Positions 1 to 9,396 of a stretch of 64,000 nt of DNA are shown here, in pieces. Below the pieces are notes generated by a model. That model saw nothing but the letters and a program-made list of their open reading frames with translations. It did no database searches and was not told where the DNA came from. Source of the stretch: Chitinophaga agrisoli (GTDB lineage Bacteria; Bacteroidota; Bacteroidia; Chitinophagales; Chitinophagaceae); NCBI RefSeq assembly GCF_008386695.1, contig NZ_VUOC01000004.1, positions 3,138,576 through 3,202,575 of the forward strand, in the 5' to 3' direction. The translations under genes and the position numbers were made by a program. Positions within the stretch are counted from its first letter, which is position 1, and the number at the start of each line of letters is the position of its first letter.

Positions 1-919
1 AACCTTTGGTGGTATCGCCGGCTTCTGTCTGGTTGGCATGGGAATCGAAGTTACCCAGGCTCACCATGTACATGCGGGTCTTTAAACCACCCGCTACCAG
101 GCGTGCCACTATCTTGAGCTGGTTGGCCAGGTTGGTATCAGGATAAGCGCCCTGACGGGTTACCTTGCTGGCGGCCAGTTTGATGGAATCGATATATTTA
201 TCGCATTGTTTTGCGATGAGGCGGATATATTTCAGCTCCACGCCCCAGTGTTTATCCAGCGGGGGATCGTTGGTGGGCGCTTCGCCTATGAGATCATAGA
301 AATCTGTAGCGCTGCTGATAGCCACGCCCATGCTGGCCGCGGGGCCCTGGAACATGGGAGATACCAGGGAGCCTATCTGGATGGCCAGCGGATCCGGCGC
401 TTCTGTATTAGGGAAGCCTTCCGGGAAGTTGGGATATTCCTCTGCCAGGTAACGGCCGCCCCAGCCGGTGCTGAGCACCTTATCAGAATCGGCGCCAGTT
501 AACCAGATATCCGTAGCGCGGAAGTGGGAATAATCCGGAGAGGGATAGCTTACGCTCTGTATAATACACACCTTACCATCATCATACAACTCCTGGATAC
601 CCTTCATAGCCGGGTGCAGGCCGGTTTTTATATTACCCTGGAGGGGCAGCACCTTCCCTTCCGGGATGGCGATATTAGTACGCGCGGCCTGGTATTTACC
701 GTATACATCCAGCGGAACGACCATGTTAAGGCCGTCGTTACCGCCGAAAAGCTGGATCATTACCAGTACGTGATCGTTATCCGTAGCGGCGCCCTGGAGG
801 GCTGACAGCAAGGGAGAGTTGGCAAAAGCTTTAACCGGATACCCGTCAATAACGGCAGGTATTGCGACAGATGCCGCTGTGACTTTAGCTGTATGTTTGA
901 GAAATTCTCTTCTACGCAT
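1..919 (-). CDS. DUF1501 family secreted protein (partial, C-terminus off window)
   Basis: This reading frame starts at 919 and runs off the left edge, giving about 306 residues. It begins MRRREFLKHTAK, a twin-arginine-like export signal followed by an Ala-rich stretch, so the product is probably exported. The core segments MIQLFGGNDGLNMVVP (near residue 54) and PDYSHFRATDIW are typical of the DUF1501 family, which is distantly related to sulfatases and alkaline phosphatases. Its molecular role is not established. It starts 20 bases after the DUF1800 gene ends on the same strand. That pairing is very common in Bacteroidota and Planctomycetes and implies one operon. The family assignment is confident; any enzymatic activity would be speculation. 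Confidence 0.85.
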   Translation of the reverse strand, partial: MRRREFLKHTAKVTAASVAIPAVIDGYPVKAFANSPLLSALQGAATDNDHVLVMIQLFGGNDGLNMVVPLDVYGKYQAARTNIAIPEGKVLPLQGNIKTGLHPAMKGIQELYDDGKVCIIQSVSYPSPDYSHFRATDIWLTGADSDKVLSTGWGGRYLAEEYPNFPEGFPNTEAPDPLAIQIGSLVSPMFQGPAASMGVAISSATDFYDLIGEAPTNDPPLDKHWGVELKYIRLIAKQCDKYIDSIKLAASKVTRQGAYPDTNLANQLKIVARLVAGGLKTRMYMVSLGNFDSHANQTEAGDTTKG

Positions 920-939
920 GTTAGAGGTCTTTCAGGAGG

Positions 940-2598
940 TCAGGATAATTGGTATTCAGATAGGTCCATGATGAATTTGTACATGGTCTTGAGGCGTGTT
1001 TCCACTACCTGCTTCAAGGCCGCGTCTGTAGGATTATTCTTATAGTTCTGCCAGGCCTGCGTCCAGTAGTAATCCGTAGTTTGTCCGCTCAGGAGGAACT
1101 GACTCTTCAGGGAAGCCTTAAAAGCATCCGGCGTTTCTACCCGGTACAGCAGATCCAAGGAGTCCTGGATAAGGGTGTTGGGATTGCCGGGATCAGACAG
1201 TTGATCGGCAAAAGCAATCACATCCGCCTTCAGGTTGTTGCGGGCGCCCTGACCTGTTATGAGGAAGTCTGACAGCTGGTTACGTTTAGGCAGCGTATCC
1301 GTAGTGATCCAGAGCTCATGGAACATGGGCTCCTGGTAGTACGCCGGCCATCCGGCCACGTTAGGCGGATCGCCCAGGTTCTGCTGCATTTTGCCAGCGG
1401 TATCGCGGATGTAATCCCATGCATCGTAGGCGTTCATATAGTCTGACGCAGCCGGGAACTCTACGCTGAACTCACGGCAGAGGCCTACGCAGAAATCGGC
1501 CGGGCTTTTAATGAGGCAGGACATGTTCAAAGGATCGTAGAAGTGCTCACTTTTGAACATAGCTTTGAGCAGGGGTACCAGCTCATAGTCATTATCGCGG
1601 AAGATATTTGCCAGGGGCGTGATCACATCCTGCTCTACCTGGTCATCGATACTGTAGTAAACGAAATAACGGTAGAGTTTGCGCACGATGAACTTAGCTA
1701 CTTCTGCGTTGGAGAAGATAAGATCCAGCAGGGCATCCAGCTCTTCTGCGCCGGCAGCGCCGGTTTGACCTGTTACGGTACGTTTGCCGTAGAAGTCGGA
1801 GAACTGTTTATTCTCAAAATCGTGCTCGCTGCTATCGAAGTAGCTGGTAACGGTTTGCGCGTTGATGCGGTAGCCGGTGAGTACGCGGGAGGCGGCGCGA
1901 ACGTCATCTTCCGTATAATGAGAGTCTGGTCCTTTACCGATGGTGAACAGTTCCTGGAGCTCGCGGGCGTAGTTTTCCTGCGCAGCTGTTTTACTGTTAA
2001 GGTCACCGTTGAGGTAATTGAGCATACAGGGGTCGAGGGTAACGGCTTTCACCAGTTCCTTGAAGTTCCCGATGCAGTGTTTACGGAGGGTGACATTATA
2101 TTGGTAGTGGTAGCGCAGGTCGAGCACCACGGTAGTTTCTGTGGGGAAGTGGTTGTGCCAGAAGAGGGTCATTTTCTCCTGTATGCTCCTTTTCTGGTTG
2201 AGGAGCACGCCCATCCACCATGCGCGGTAGGAGCGCTGGCGGTTCTGGCCCAGGGAGTCGCCATCTGTTTTCACGTATGGCGCAGACATGACCCATGGTT
2301 GTCCGGGTGCGATGCCGGTGGAGTCGTCGCCATAGTTATTAACAGGAGGCGCGGGAGGCGTAGGCTCCATGGTAAGAAGGGCATCTACTACCGCATCCAT
2401 ATTGCCAAGGGTTTTAGCCCAAGCAAGATCTGCCGGAGTGGCGCCGAATAAAGCACGTTTGAGGACGTGTACCATTTGAGGAGTTTCAAATGCGCCGGTA
2501 TACGTGTTAACACCGGAATCTGTACGGCCGAAAGAGGCGTTGTTCACCGTTCTTTTTTGGCGTGCAGCGGATAAGGTTAGGAATTGTCTGCGATCCAT
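940..2598 (-). CDS. DUF1800 family protein
   Basis: This is a 552-residue protein of the DUF1800 family, a large helical family of unknown function. Recognisable family segments include the N-terminal HVLKRALFGATPADLAWA (about residues 45-62), the MTLFWHNHFPTE segment in which the family has a conserved WHNHF, and NYARELQELFTIG near residue 210. The start at 2598 gives MDRRQFLTLSAARQKR, which resembles a degenerate twin-arginine signal, though the hydrophobic stretch after it is weak. The gene sits immediately upstream of the DUF1501 gene. In Bacteroidota these two are almost always co-transcribed and probably act together outside the cytoplasm. The function remains unknown. Confidence 0.88.
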   Translation of the reverse strand: MDRRQFLTLSAARQKRTVNNASFGRTDSGVNTYTGAFETPQMVHVLKRALFGATPADLAWAKTLGNMDAVVDALLTMEPTPPAPPVNNYGDDSTGIAPGQPWVMSAPYVKTDGDSLGQNRQRSYRAWWMGVLLNQKRSIQEKMTLFWHNHFPTETTVVLDLRYHYQYNVTLRKHCIGNFKELVKAVTLDPCMLNYLNGDLNSKTAAQENYARELQELFTIGKGPDSHYTEDDVRAASRVLTGYRINAQTVTSYFDSSEHDFENKQFSDFYGKRTVTGQTGAAGAEELDALLDLIFSNAEVAKFIVRKLYRYFVYYSIDDQVEQDVITPLANIFRDNDYELVPLLKAMFKSEHFYDPLNMSCLIKSPADFCVGLCREFSVEFPAASDYMNAYDAWDYIRDTAGKMQQNLGDPPNVAGWPAYYQEPMFHELWITTDTLPKRNQLSDFLITGQGARNNLKADVIAFADQLSDPGNPNTLIQDSLDLLYRVETPDAFKASLKSQFLLSGQTTDYYWTQAWQNYKNNPTDAALKQVVETRLKTMYKFIMDLSEYQLS

Positions 2599-3226
2599 AT
2601 AAGTTGGATATGGTTATAGCGGATTTAGATGGTAATACATTTACACGAGCGAGGTCATCGCGGAGCCAAATTAGTAAAAATTTTAATTTATGGGGATTAT
2701 TTTATTTGGAATTGGGGGGAAATTGCGGGGCGGGGAAATCAAGAGGGGATGATAGAAAAAAGTTGTATACAAAACTGTGCATTATTAACAGAAATAGTAA
2801 AATCTCTATCAAAACGATAGTCATACATTCAATAAGTATCTGAATTATACCCAATTACAACTAAATAATTATTTGCTTAGAATAAAACAGAGGGTTAACT
2901 TTGATGCCAATGTTAAATCAAGCTATTCTTTCATAGCAGAAGGAACCACCCCGCTTTCAACCAGGTAGTTCCTCTGTTCATGGACGAATACACAAAAAAA
3001 TTCCATATGATGAATTCGCGCTCCATGCTGCACATGCGAACAAAGCCGCAGTGCATTATCCCAACGCCTTTTACAGGCTATTATATGACTTCTCAATTGG
3101 CAGCTGCGATCGTTAAAGCTGCCCACCATACCATCCCAACACATCCCCGTATTAGTGCTTATTATCGAATATCTGATTTTACCAGGTGACTTCCTGCACT
3201 AAACCCACAGATTCGACCAAGGCAAC
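2599..3226. other. Gene-poor interval with possible decayed coding sequence
   Basis: Roughly 630 bases lie between the DUF1800 start and the next promoter. The first 300 bases are AT-rich and show no convincing gene. Between about 2930 and 3190 two overlapping plus-strand frames are open. One has an ATG at 2980 and 69 codons. The other has no start codon but a protein-like composition and ends at a TAA near 3115. Neither has an identifiable family. Two competing frames without a clear start suggest a relic of a former gene rather than a functional one. Confidence 0.3.
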
Positions 3227-3258
3227 TTGATCTTTATACTATCATTTTGATACGTTTG
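3227..3258 (+). promoter_or_regulatory. Bacteroidota-type promoter for the small gene at 3.3 kb
   Basis: TACGTTTG at 3251-3258 matches the Bacteroidota -7 consensus TAnnTTTG exactly. A TTG at 3227-3229 lies 21 bases upstream, within the usual range for the -33 element. Transcription would start near 3265. Confidence 0.5.
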
Positions 3259-3362
3259 TATATTAATTTAATTTATCTATACAAAAGTAACACAAACGAA
3301 TTATAAAAAAGACCATGCCTATGGTATATTTTTTTATGAAATATTTATATGACTATATAACA

Positions 3363-3656
3363 ATGGCTACATTAAGAGAGATGTTACATACACTGGAAAA
3401 GGCACTGGGGGTATATGGAAAATACATTTCTACCCAATTAAGAGTAAAACAAACGACTTATAGTTCCTGGAAGACTGGTCAGAATAAGAATTGCAGCATT
3501 TCTGTTTATGAAAAATTTAAAGAAATCTTTGGTATCGATCTCTATCAATCCCTACAAAAGGATGTGATTTTTATTTCAGATGCAAAGAAACTATCCAAAG
3601 AGCAATATGAGGTGCTAGTGACCAACGGCCCCGTTAAAATTGAGCGACTCCAATAG
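3363..3656 (+). CDS. Small hypothetical protein, possibly HTH-like
   Basis: This 97-residue protein begins MATLREMLHTLEKALG. An in-frame ATG at 3315 would add 16 residues of poor, hydrophobic and aromatic-rich sequence; the later start is preferred on composition but not proven. The segment YGKYISTQLRVKQTTYSSWKTG has the helix-turn-helix look of a small phage-repressor-type DNA-binding domain (an S/T-x-x-x-W core after a short helix), but the resemblance is weak. No close family is recognised. The gene stands alone behind a good -7 box, with long untranslated DNA on both sides. It is treated as a probable real gene of unknown function. Confidence 0.5.
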   Translation: MATLREMLHTLEKALGVYGKYISTQLRVKQTTYSSWKTGQNKNCSISVYEKFKEIFGIDLYQSLQKDVIFISDAKKLSKEQYEVLVTNGPVKIERLQ

Positions 3657-4053
3657 TCATCTTTGTGTGATGTTTCACCTTAACCGGCCTTACGCGACTT
3701 TCCCGCAGGGTTATTTATAATTAACCAACATTTTTATCTACAGGAAGCTTAGGGTTTAGCGTTTTATTTGATCGTTATTTGAAGAGGCCAATTGTGCTTT
3801 CGATGTTTTATTATATGTTCATAACCATTATGCGTTGGCAGACGTTTTCACCCTTTATCCCCCTACGCTGTTACCCAGGCAATTCTACGCTTTAACCTGC
3901 TACTATGTACGCTTTTACCAGGGCTTTCTTATGCTTATGGGATAAGTGACATTTGATAATGTGATGGAGTATACATGGTACTCACCACCTTTTTATTCCT
4001 CCTGGCTCTGGAATTTATTGACATTTGCTAAATTTTTGAATTGGCCCTCCCCG
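3657..4053. other. Intergenic region without recognisable gene
   Basis: About 400 bases separate the small gene and the promoter of the next one. No credible reading frame, RNA gene, repeat or strong hairpin was found. Confidence 0.4.
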
Positions 4054-4061
4054 TAACTTTG
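4054..4061 (+). promoter_or_regulatory. Candidate -7 promoter element
   Basis: TAACTTTG matches TAnnTTTG exactly and lies 43 bases before the ATG at 4105. No well-spaced -33 element was found, so this is a moderate candidate. Confidence 0.4.
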
Positions 4062-4104
4062 TTGCTGTTACATAGTTTATTCATCATCTAAAAAATTCTA
4101 CGTT

Positions 4105-4689
4105 ATGGCTAAGCAAAGTGGGCCTTTATACATCACGGGTACCTATAATGGTATTTGTTTCTACAAAATGAACGGGGAGTATTATGCCCGTCAAAAGAGT
4201 TCCCTGAGCGGTAAGCGGGTAAAGAAAGATAAGGCTTTTACCTTAACAATGGTATATGCCGGGATCTTTGGACGTGCGTCTGAGATTGCCGGAGAAGTAT
4301 ACCGCAGTCTTGACCCTAAGAAGAAAAAACATGCGTTATACCGGTCCATGACCAGCAAGGCTAATAAGCTTTTAAAAGAAGGGCTGGATGCGGAGGCCGT
4401 GAAAGCCCGGTTGCTGGCGGATTGTTTGCCTGCGGATAAGGTGGAGCGGCCGGGGTGCCTTACACCGGTCAAGACTGTTTCTGCAACGGAACGATTAGCA
4501 AATACATCTACCAAGGCGCCGCGTATCGTCCACCACCGGCATGGGAAACGCCCAATGCTGCGCGACCGCAGGGGCAGTTTATCTGTGAGTACGCAGGGAC
4601 TGTTGACCGGTGCTGATGAAGATGGACTATTGATAATGAGCACCCGGCTTAAGATGCATTACCATCGCGCGAAGCGGCCAGTTTTGTAG
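4105..4689 (+). CDS. Hypothetical protein, Bacteroidota-restricted family
   Basis: This 194-residue protein begins MAKQSGPLYITGTYNGICFY. It has a basic N-terminal half with YYARQKSSLSGKRVKKDKAF around residues 26-45, then a helical segment near residues 50-110 and a long basic, low-complexity tail with repeated HRH/RPML/RRG patches. I recall that short proteins with this N-terminal pattern recur in Chitinophaga-like genomes as hypotheticals, but I cannot name a family or function. The basic charge would suit nucleic-acid or surface binding. There is no signal peptide or membrane segment. The gene is monocistronic, with its own -7 box upstream. Confidence 0.6.
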   Translation: MAKQSGPLYITGTYNGICFYKMNGEYYARQKSSLSGKRVKKDKAFTLTMVYAGIFGRASEIAGEVYRSLDPKKKKHALYRSMTSKANKLLKEGLDAEAVKARLLADCLPADKVERPGCLTPVKTVSATERLANTSTKAPRIVHHRHGKRPMLRDRRGSLSVSTQGLLTGADEDGLLIMSTRLKMHYHRAKRPVL

Positions 4690-4745
4690 GATGCGGGGCA
4701 TGTGTAAGGCCGATTGTCTTATTATCCTATTGCCCTCTTATCCTC

Positions 4746-5192
4746 TTACAGATCCAGCAACCTGCGGTGATAATTGATCTGCCCCAAATGGTAGCTTAGA
4801 TGCGCCAGCAAGTGGGTGAGGAAAAAACCTATGGTCATTTTTTCTTCGAATACCACCAGTGGATATTCTTCGTCCAGCTGTGCTTCTGTAAGTGCGCTTA
4901 AGGCAGCATCTACATCAACGGCGGTCTCGTCTATATGCTTTAACAGCTCTTCCCTGGGAATGTTCTTTAATGAAAACTCCAGTGGCCTGTCACGGACATA
5001 ACCGGTTTGGCCGATGTGTGTGCCGATGAACCCTTTGAGATTGCCTATCAGGTGCAGGCAGAGGTTGCCGGCGCTATTGGGTATTTCCTTTTCGACATGC
5101 CAGAGCTGCTGTTCATTCTTATAGGCACTGATCTCGTTACGAAGACGCAACAAATCGCGTTGGTAGAGTTTTTTTAACGTTGGTATAAGCAT
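4746..5192 (-). CDS. DinB/DUF1572-like four-helix protein
   Basis: This 148-residue protein has the DinB fold signature, with an early helix containing NLCLHLIGNL (His47) and a C-terminal helix with THLLAHLSYHLGQINYH. His47, His131 and His135 would form the usual metal-binding triad. DinB-superfamily members include mycothiol- or bacillithiol-dependent transferases and many uncharacterised proteins, so substrate and reaction cannot be assigned. The protein is cytoplasmic with no signal. The gene follows the permease gene on the same strand with a gap of 46 bases, which may mean read-through, but a functional link is not evident. Confidence 0.75.
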   Translation of the reverse strand: MLIPTLKKLYQRDLLRLRNEISAYKNEQQLWHVEKEIPNSAGNLCLHLIGNLKGFIGTHIGQTGYVRDRPLEFSLKNIPREELLKHIDETAVDVDAALSALTEAQLDEEYPLVVFEEKMTIGFFLTHLLAHLSYHLGQINYHRRLLDL

Positions 5193-5238
5193 AACCGTTA
5201 TTAATCGAAGCTAAAGATACACGAATGCGGCGATATGC

Positions 5239-7698
5239 TTATTCTGATCTCAGGCTTTTTACCGGGTTCATAAGAGCAGCCTTTATTGCCTGTGTGCTTA
5301 CGGTAAACACCGTGATGAACACGGCGAAGCCAGCTGCTATGGCAAAGATCCATCCACTGATGACGGTGCGGTAGGCAAAAGCATCCAACCATTTATGCAT
5401 ACAGAGCCAGGCCAGGGGACTGGCAATTATGATGGCTATACACACGAGCCGGATGAAATCCGTTGACAACATAGCGGTGATATTAACCACAGAGGCGCCG
5501 AGTACTTTGCGGATACCTATCTCCCGGATACGCTGCTGCGCAGCAAAAGCAGCCAGGCCCAAGAGGCCTAAACAGGAAATGAAGATAGAGATGCCGGTGA
5601 ACCAGCCCACGATCTGCGAGGTACGCGTTTCTGCGTGATAGTTACGCTGGAAGTCTTCATCCAGGAAGCTGTATTCAAAGGGCTCATCCGGGCAAAGGGT
5701 TTTCCATTTAGCGGCGATCAGCGCCAGCGCTTTGTCCATCTGCCCGGTATTTACATGTACGATCATGTAATTGAAGAAGCTGCCGCTATCCAGGAAAAAG
5801 ACGTAGGGCTGAATAACATGGTGTAAATCTTCGAAGTGGAAATCCTTTACTACGCCCACTATTTCAAAGGTATGCGATGTTTGTCCGGGTACTTCCCAGA
5901 CAAGGTGTTGTCCGATGGCATCGTCCAGGGGAATGGACAATTTACGTAGCGTGCTTTCATTTACGACCATGCGGTCGCTGGTATCGCTCATAAACTCCCG
6001 GGAAAACAGGCGGCCTTTGACCAGCTGGAAGCCCATCATCTTCAAATAATCCGGGGATACCCAATTTGTCTTTGCCGTTTGTACTTCGCTGATCGTTTGA
6101 TCCTGGCGATGCAAGGAAAAGTCTGAGGGATTGGAGATACCCGGGTAATATCCGGTCCCCTCCGCCCCTAGTACCGTGGCGCTTTGCAGGATCTCGTTAC
6201 GCAGGCTGGCATATGCCTTATGCGAGACCTCGCTGCGCATGGGTATTACCAGTTGCTGGCTCTTGTCAAACCCTAAGGGCTGATCACGAAGGAACTGCAT
6301 CTGCTGCTGTATGATGAGGGTAGCCAGGACCAGTCCGATGGAGATCACGAACTGGAAGACCACTAATCCTTTCCGCAATGCGGTAGCAGACATTGAGTTT
6401 ATGAAGCGGCCTTTCAGCACCTGTATGGGGTTAAATAATGCCAGATAAAAGGCGGGATAACTGCCTGCTATCAACCCGGTGAGCAGCGCCAATGCAATGA
6501 AGGCGCCGATGATGGGCGCTTCCATCACTACTGCAAACGATAATGTTTTACCTGTGAGCTGATTAAACAGGGGTAAACCCACGGCGACCAATACCATCGC
6601 GAATACCAGGGCCAGTAGAGATAGGATCACGGACTCGCCCAGGAACTGTCTTATCAATGCGCCTTTCTCTGCTCCCATTACCTTCCGGATGCCTACTTCC
6701 GCGGCCCGCTTTGCGGAACGGGCGGTAGCCAGGTTCATAAAGTTAATGCAGGCAATGAGCAGGATAAAACCCGCAATGCTGGACAATATATAGAGATAGG
6801 TTTTGCTATTGGTGGGGGTAACGATACTACCCGCGCGGTCATATAAATGTATATCCGTTACCGGTAGCAGGGAGATGCTTCTCTGATAGCCGGCAGCCTT
6901 GAGATCTTTATTAGCGTATTGCTCCATAAAGGCCGGAAACTTACGCTGCAGTTTACCGGGATCTGTACCCGGACGCAACCGCACATAGGTAGTGAACATG
7001 TTGCTATGGGAAAAGTTAAGTGTGGCTGTACGCAGGAAATTCCCTACCCAGCCAGCGGACATGGGCAGGAAAAAGCGGGCGTCTATATGGGAACGGCTGC
7101 TTTCATCTTTATATACGCCCGTTACGCGGAAGATACCTCCATTGCCGGAGACGCCCCCTACGATGATCGTTTTGTCCAGCGCGGGAGCATTACCAAACAG
7201 CTTGCGCGCCACCGGTTCTGACAGCACGATGGCGTTGGGCTCCATCAGGGAGGTTTGGGGATGACCTTCTATAAATTGATAGGAGAACAGATCGAAAAAA
7301 GTGGAATCTACCTGATAGCCTTTTGTTTCGTAGAAAGACCGGATGGTGTTGCCGGTCTCTTTTACCTGCAGCAATATTTTTGAATCGACACGGTTGCTCC
7401 AGAGACGGGCGACCTGCTCCACTTCCGGGAAAGCCGCTTTGAGCGCCGACGCGTAGGGCGCGGAGATAGTGGAAAAGACCTTTACATCAGTACCGGAAGC
7501 TACCTTGCCTTCCCCTTTGAGGAAATAGAGATTTGCAGCGTGTTGCTGGTGATGGTCGAAGATCAGCTCACTACGGATGTAGAGGAGCAGTAACATGCAG
7601 CAGGCCATTCCAATGGAAAGGCCGAATATGTTGATGGCGGAAAACAGCTTGTTCCTAAGCAGATTCCGGACGGCGATCCTAAAGTAATTCTTGAGCAT
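5239..7698 (-). CDS. MacB/FtsX-type ABC transporter permease
   Basis: This 819-residue protein is built as a tandem permease: an N-terminal membrane helix (about residues 20-42, ending ELIFDHH), a large periplasmic MacB_PCD domain, a three-helix FtsX core around residues 300-440, a second periplasmic domain and a final FtsX core at the C-terminus. FMNLATARSAKRAAEVGIRKVMGA and IREIGIRKVLGASV are the two typical cytoplasmic coupling-loop segments. Bacteroidota encode many such fused permeases that need a separately encoded ATPase; none lies nearby. The family acts in lipoprotein release, efflux or envelope stress rather than classical substrate uptake. The substrate is unknown. Confidence 0.9.
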   Translation of the reverse strand: MLKNYFRIAVRNLLRNKLFSAINIFGLSIGMACCMLLLLYIRSELIFDHHQQHAANLYFLKGEGKVASGTDVKVFSTISAPYASALKAAFPEVEQVARLWSNRVDSKILLQVKETGNTIRSFYETKGYQVDSTFFDLFSYQFIEGHPQTSLMEPNAIVLSEPVARKLFGNAPALDKTIIVGGVSGNGGIFRVTGVYKDESSRSHIDARFFLPMSAGWVGNFLRTATLNFSHSNMFTTYVRLRPGTDPGKLQRKFPAFMEQYANKDLKAAGYQRSISLLPVTDIHLYDRAGSIVTPTNSKTYLYILSSIAGFILLIACINFMNLATARSAKRAAEVGIRKVMGAEKGALIRQFLGESVILSLLALVFAMVLVAVGLPLFNQLTGKTLSFAVVMEAPIIGAFIALALLTGLIAGSYPAFYLALFNPIQVLKGRFINSMSATALRKGLVVFQFVISIGLVLATLIIQQQMQFLRDQPLGFDKSQQLVIPMRSEVSHKAYASLRNEILQSATVLGAEGTGYYPGISNPSDFSLHRQDQTISEVQTAKTNWVSPDYLKMMGFQLVKGRLFSREFMSDTSDRMVVNESTLRKLSIPLDDAIGQHLVWEVPGQTSHTFEIVGVVKDFHFEDLHHVIQPYVFFLDSGSFFNYMIVHVNTGQMDKALALIAAKWKTLCPDEPFEYSFLDEDFQRNYHAETRTSQIVGWFTGISIFISCLGLLGLAAFAAQQRIREIGIRKVLGASVVNITAMLSTDFIRLVCIAIIIASPLAWLCMHKWLDAFAYRTVISGWIFAIAAGFAVFITVFTVSTQAIKAALMNPVKSLRSE

Positions 7699-7851
7699 AG
7701 TGATGGAGTTTTCACGAAAGGAATGCCAGAAGTATATTGTTTTGGTAGTCAGGCGGTTTTAGTTGGCGGGGAAGCGAGAGATGTTCGTTTTCGTACGGGG
7801 GATGTCCGGTTTTGCCGGTGACATGCGATGGATTGGGGGCTTTTGAAGGGA

Positions 7852-7900
7852 TATTAAAAAAAACCGTCCATTATGGCAGGGATGCTGCGTAATGGACGGT
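7852..7900 (-). terminator. Rho-independent terminator of the thiolase gene
   Basis: Eleven-base arms at 7863-7873 and 7890-7900 (ACCGTCCATTA and its complement) are followed on the minus strand by a run of T residues at 7862-7855. The hairpin lies about 30 bases after the thiolase stop codon. Confidence 0.85.
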
Positions 7901-7929
7901 CTGGTGCTATATGTGCAATAGATTCAGAT

Positions 7930-9108
7930 CTAGTCGATGCGCTCGATAATGCCGGCGATGCCTTGTCCGCCGCCTACGCAGGCGGTGACCATGCCGTACT
8001 TTTTGTTGAGGCGTTTCAGGTCGCTGAGGACCTGAACGGTGAGCTTAGCGCCGGTGCAGCCTAAGGGATGGCCCAAGGCGATGGCGCCTCCGTTGATGTT
8101 GACGATGTCCGGGTTGATGCCCAGCTCGCGGATAACGGCCAGGGACTGGGAGGCGAATGCCTCGTTAAGCTCTACCAGGTCTATGTCCTGCAGGGATTTA
8201 CCGGCCTGTTTCAGGGCGCGGGGCACTGCCGCTACGGGACCGATGCCCATAATACGGGGATGTACGCCAGCGGCAGCACAGGCTACCAAGCGGCCGATGG
8301 GTTTCAGGCCCAGTTCGTTGACCATGGTTTCGCTCATCACGATAACGAAAGCAGCGCCATCGGAAGTCTGGGAGGAGTTGCCCGCAGTAACGGAGCCGCC
8401 TGCGGCAAATACTGGTTTTAGTTTTGCCAGGGCTTCGGGTGAGGTGTCTGCACGCGGGCCTTCGTCTGTATCTACGGTGTAGGAGCGCTTCTGCTTTTTG
8501 CCTTTAGCGTCTACATATACTTCTTCTACATTTATGGGCAGGATGCCTTCTTTGAAATAACCGTTTTTAATGGCTTCCAGGGCTTTCTGATGGGAACGCA
8601 GGGCGAATGCGTCCTGGTCTTCCCGGGAGACCTTGTATTCCTGCGCTACGGCTTCGGCGGTGAGGCCCATGCCCAGGTAATAATCCGGCGTGGTGCTGGC
8701 AACCTGGTAGTTAGGTACCGTTTTCCAACCAACGGTAGGTACCAGGCTCATACTTTCTGTACCACCAGCAATGATACAATGGGCCATACCGGACTGGATC
8801 TTGGCGGTGGCGATGGCGATGGTTTCCAGGCCGGAAGCGCAGTAACGGTTCACGGTCATGCCAGGAACACCTTCTCCCAGGGCCCTTACGGAGATCATAC
8901 GACCGATCTGGAGGCCTTGTTCCGCTTCGGGGACTGCATTGCCGACGATCAGATCGTCCACCCGGCTGGGATCCAGTTGGGGAACGCTGCTTAAAAGGCC
9001 AGTGATGACGTCTACGGCCATGTCATCAGGCCGGTAAAAGCGGAATCCGCCCCGTTTGGCCTTGCCAACGGCGGTGCGGTATCCGGCTACTATATACGCT
9101 GTTTCCAT
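7930..9108 (-). CDS. Acetyl-CoA C-acyltransferase (thiolase)
   Basis: This is a 392-residue thiolase, the normal length for the family. It catalyses either the last step of fatty-acid beta-oxidation or the reverse Claisen condensation of acyl-CoAs in the cytoplasm. Catalytic residues are in place: Cys90 in VNRYCASGLET, His347 in ALGHPLGCTGA and Cys377 in VTACVGGGQG. The segment QTSDGAA in the middle is also typical. The overall pattern fits a degradative (FadA-type) enzyme rather than a biosynthetic one, but the distinction is not certain. No other beta-oxidation gene is adjacent. It is monocistronic with its own terminator. Confidence 0.93.
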   Translation of the reverse strand: METAYIVAGYRTAVGKAKRGGFRFYRPDDMAVDVITGLLSSVPQLDPSRVDDLIVGNAVPEAEQGLQIGRMISVRALGEGVPGMTVNRYCASGLETIAIATAKIQSGMAHCIIAGGTESMSLVPTVGWKTVPNYQVASTTPDYYLGMGLTAEAVAQEYKVSREDQDAFALRSHQKALEAIKNGYFKEGILPINVEEVYVDAKGKKQKRSYTVDTDEGPRADTSPEALAKLKPVFAAGGSVTAGNSSQTSDGAAFVIVMSETMVNELGLKPIGRLVACAAAGVHPRIMGIGPVAAVPRALKQAGKSLQDIDLVELNEAFASQSLAVIRELGINPDIVNINGGAIALGHPLGCTGAKLTVQVLSDLKRLNKKYGMVTACVGGGQGIAGIIERID

Positions 9109-9167
9109 GCTTTACACTCCTTTTTGCGGGGAAATCCCGATTTTTTATACAATTAAGTTAAATAACT

Positions 9168-9199
9168 TTTGTGAATTTTAAATCAAGGTCTTAAATTTG
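9168..9199 (+). promoter_or_regulatory. Promoter of tRNA-Lys
   Basis: TTTG at 9168-9171 and TAAATTTG at 9192-9199 match the Bacteroidota -33 and -7 elements with a 20-base spacer. The tRNA begins 50 bases after the -7 box. Confidence 0.6.
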
Positions 9200-9249
9200 C
9201 AACCCTGTTAAGGGGAAAGGCTGGTGAAAATTAGTCTTTTATAAATTTT

Positions 9250-9322
<73 letters not shown>

Positions 9323-9333
9323 CTGGAAGATAA

Positions 9334-9366
9334 AAAAGTGAAGTCTAAACGGCTTCACTTTTGCTT
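9334..9366 (+). terminator. Terminator after tRNA-Lys
   Basis: Arms AAAAGTGAAG (9334-9343) and CTTCACTTTT (9353-9362) form a ten-base stem that ends in T residues. It lies 11 bases past the tRNA. Confidence 0.8.
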
Positions 9367-9396
9367 TAAGGCCATAGGGCTGGATAGCGTATCCGC

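Noticed and set aside
1543-2451. A long plus-strand frame of 302 codons opposite the DUF1800 gene
   Set aside because: It is a shadow of the strongly supported minus-strand gene. It lacks a family and has a non-natural composition.
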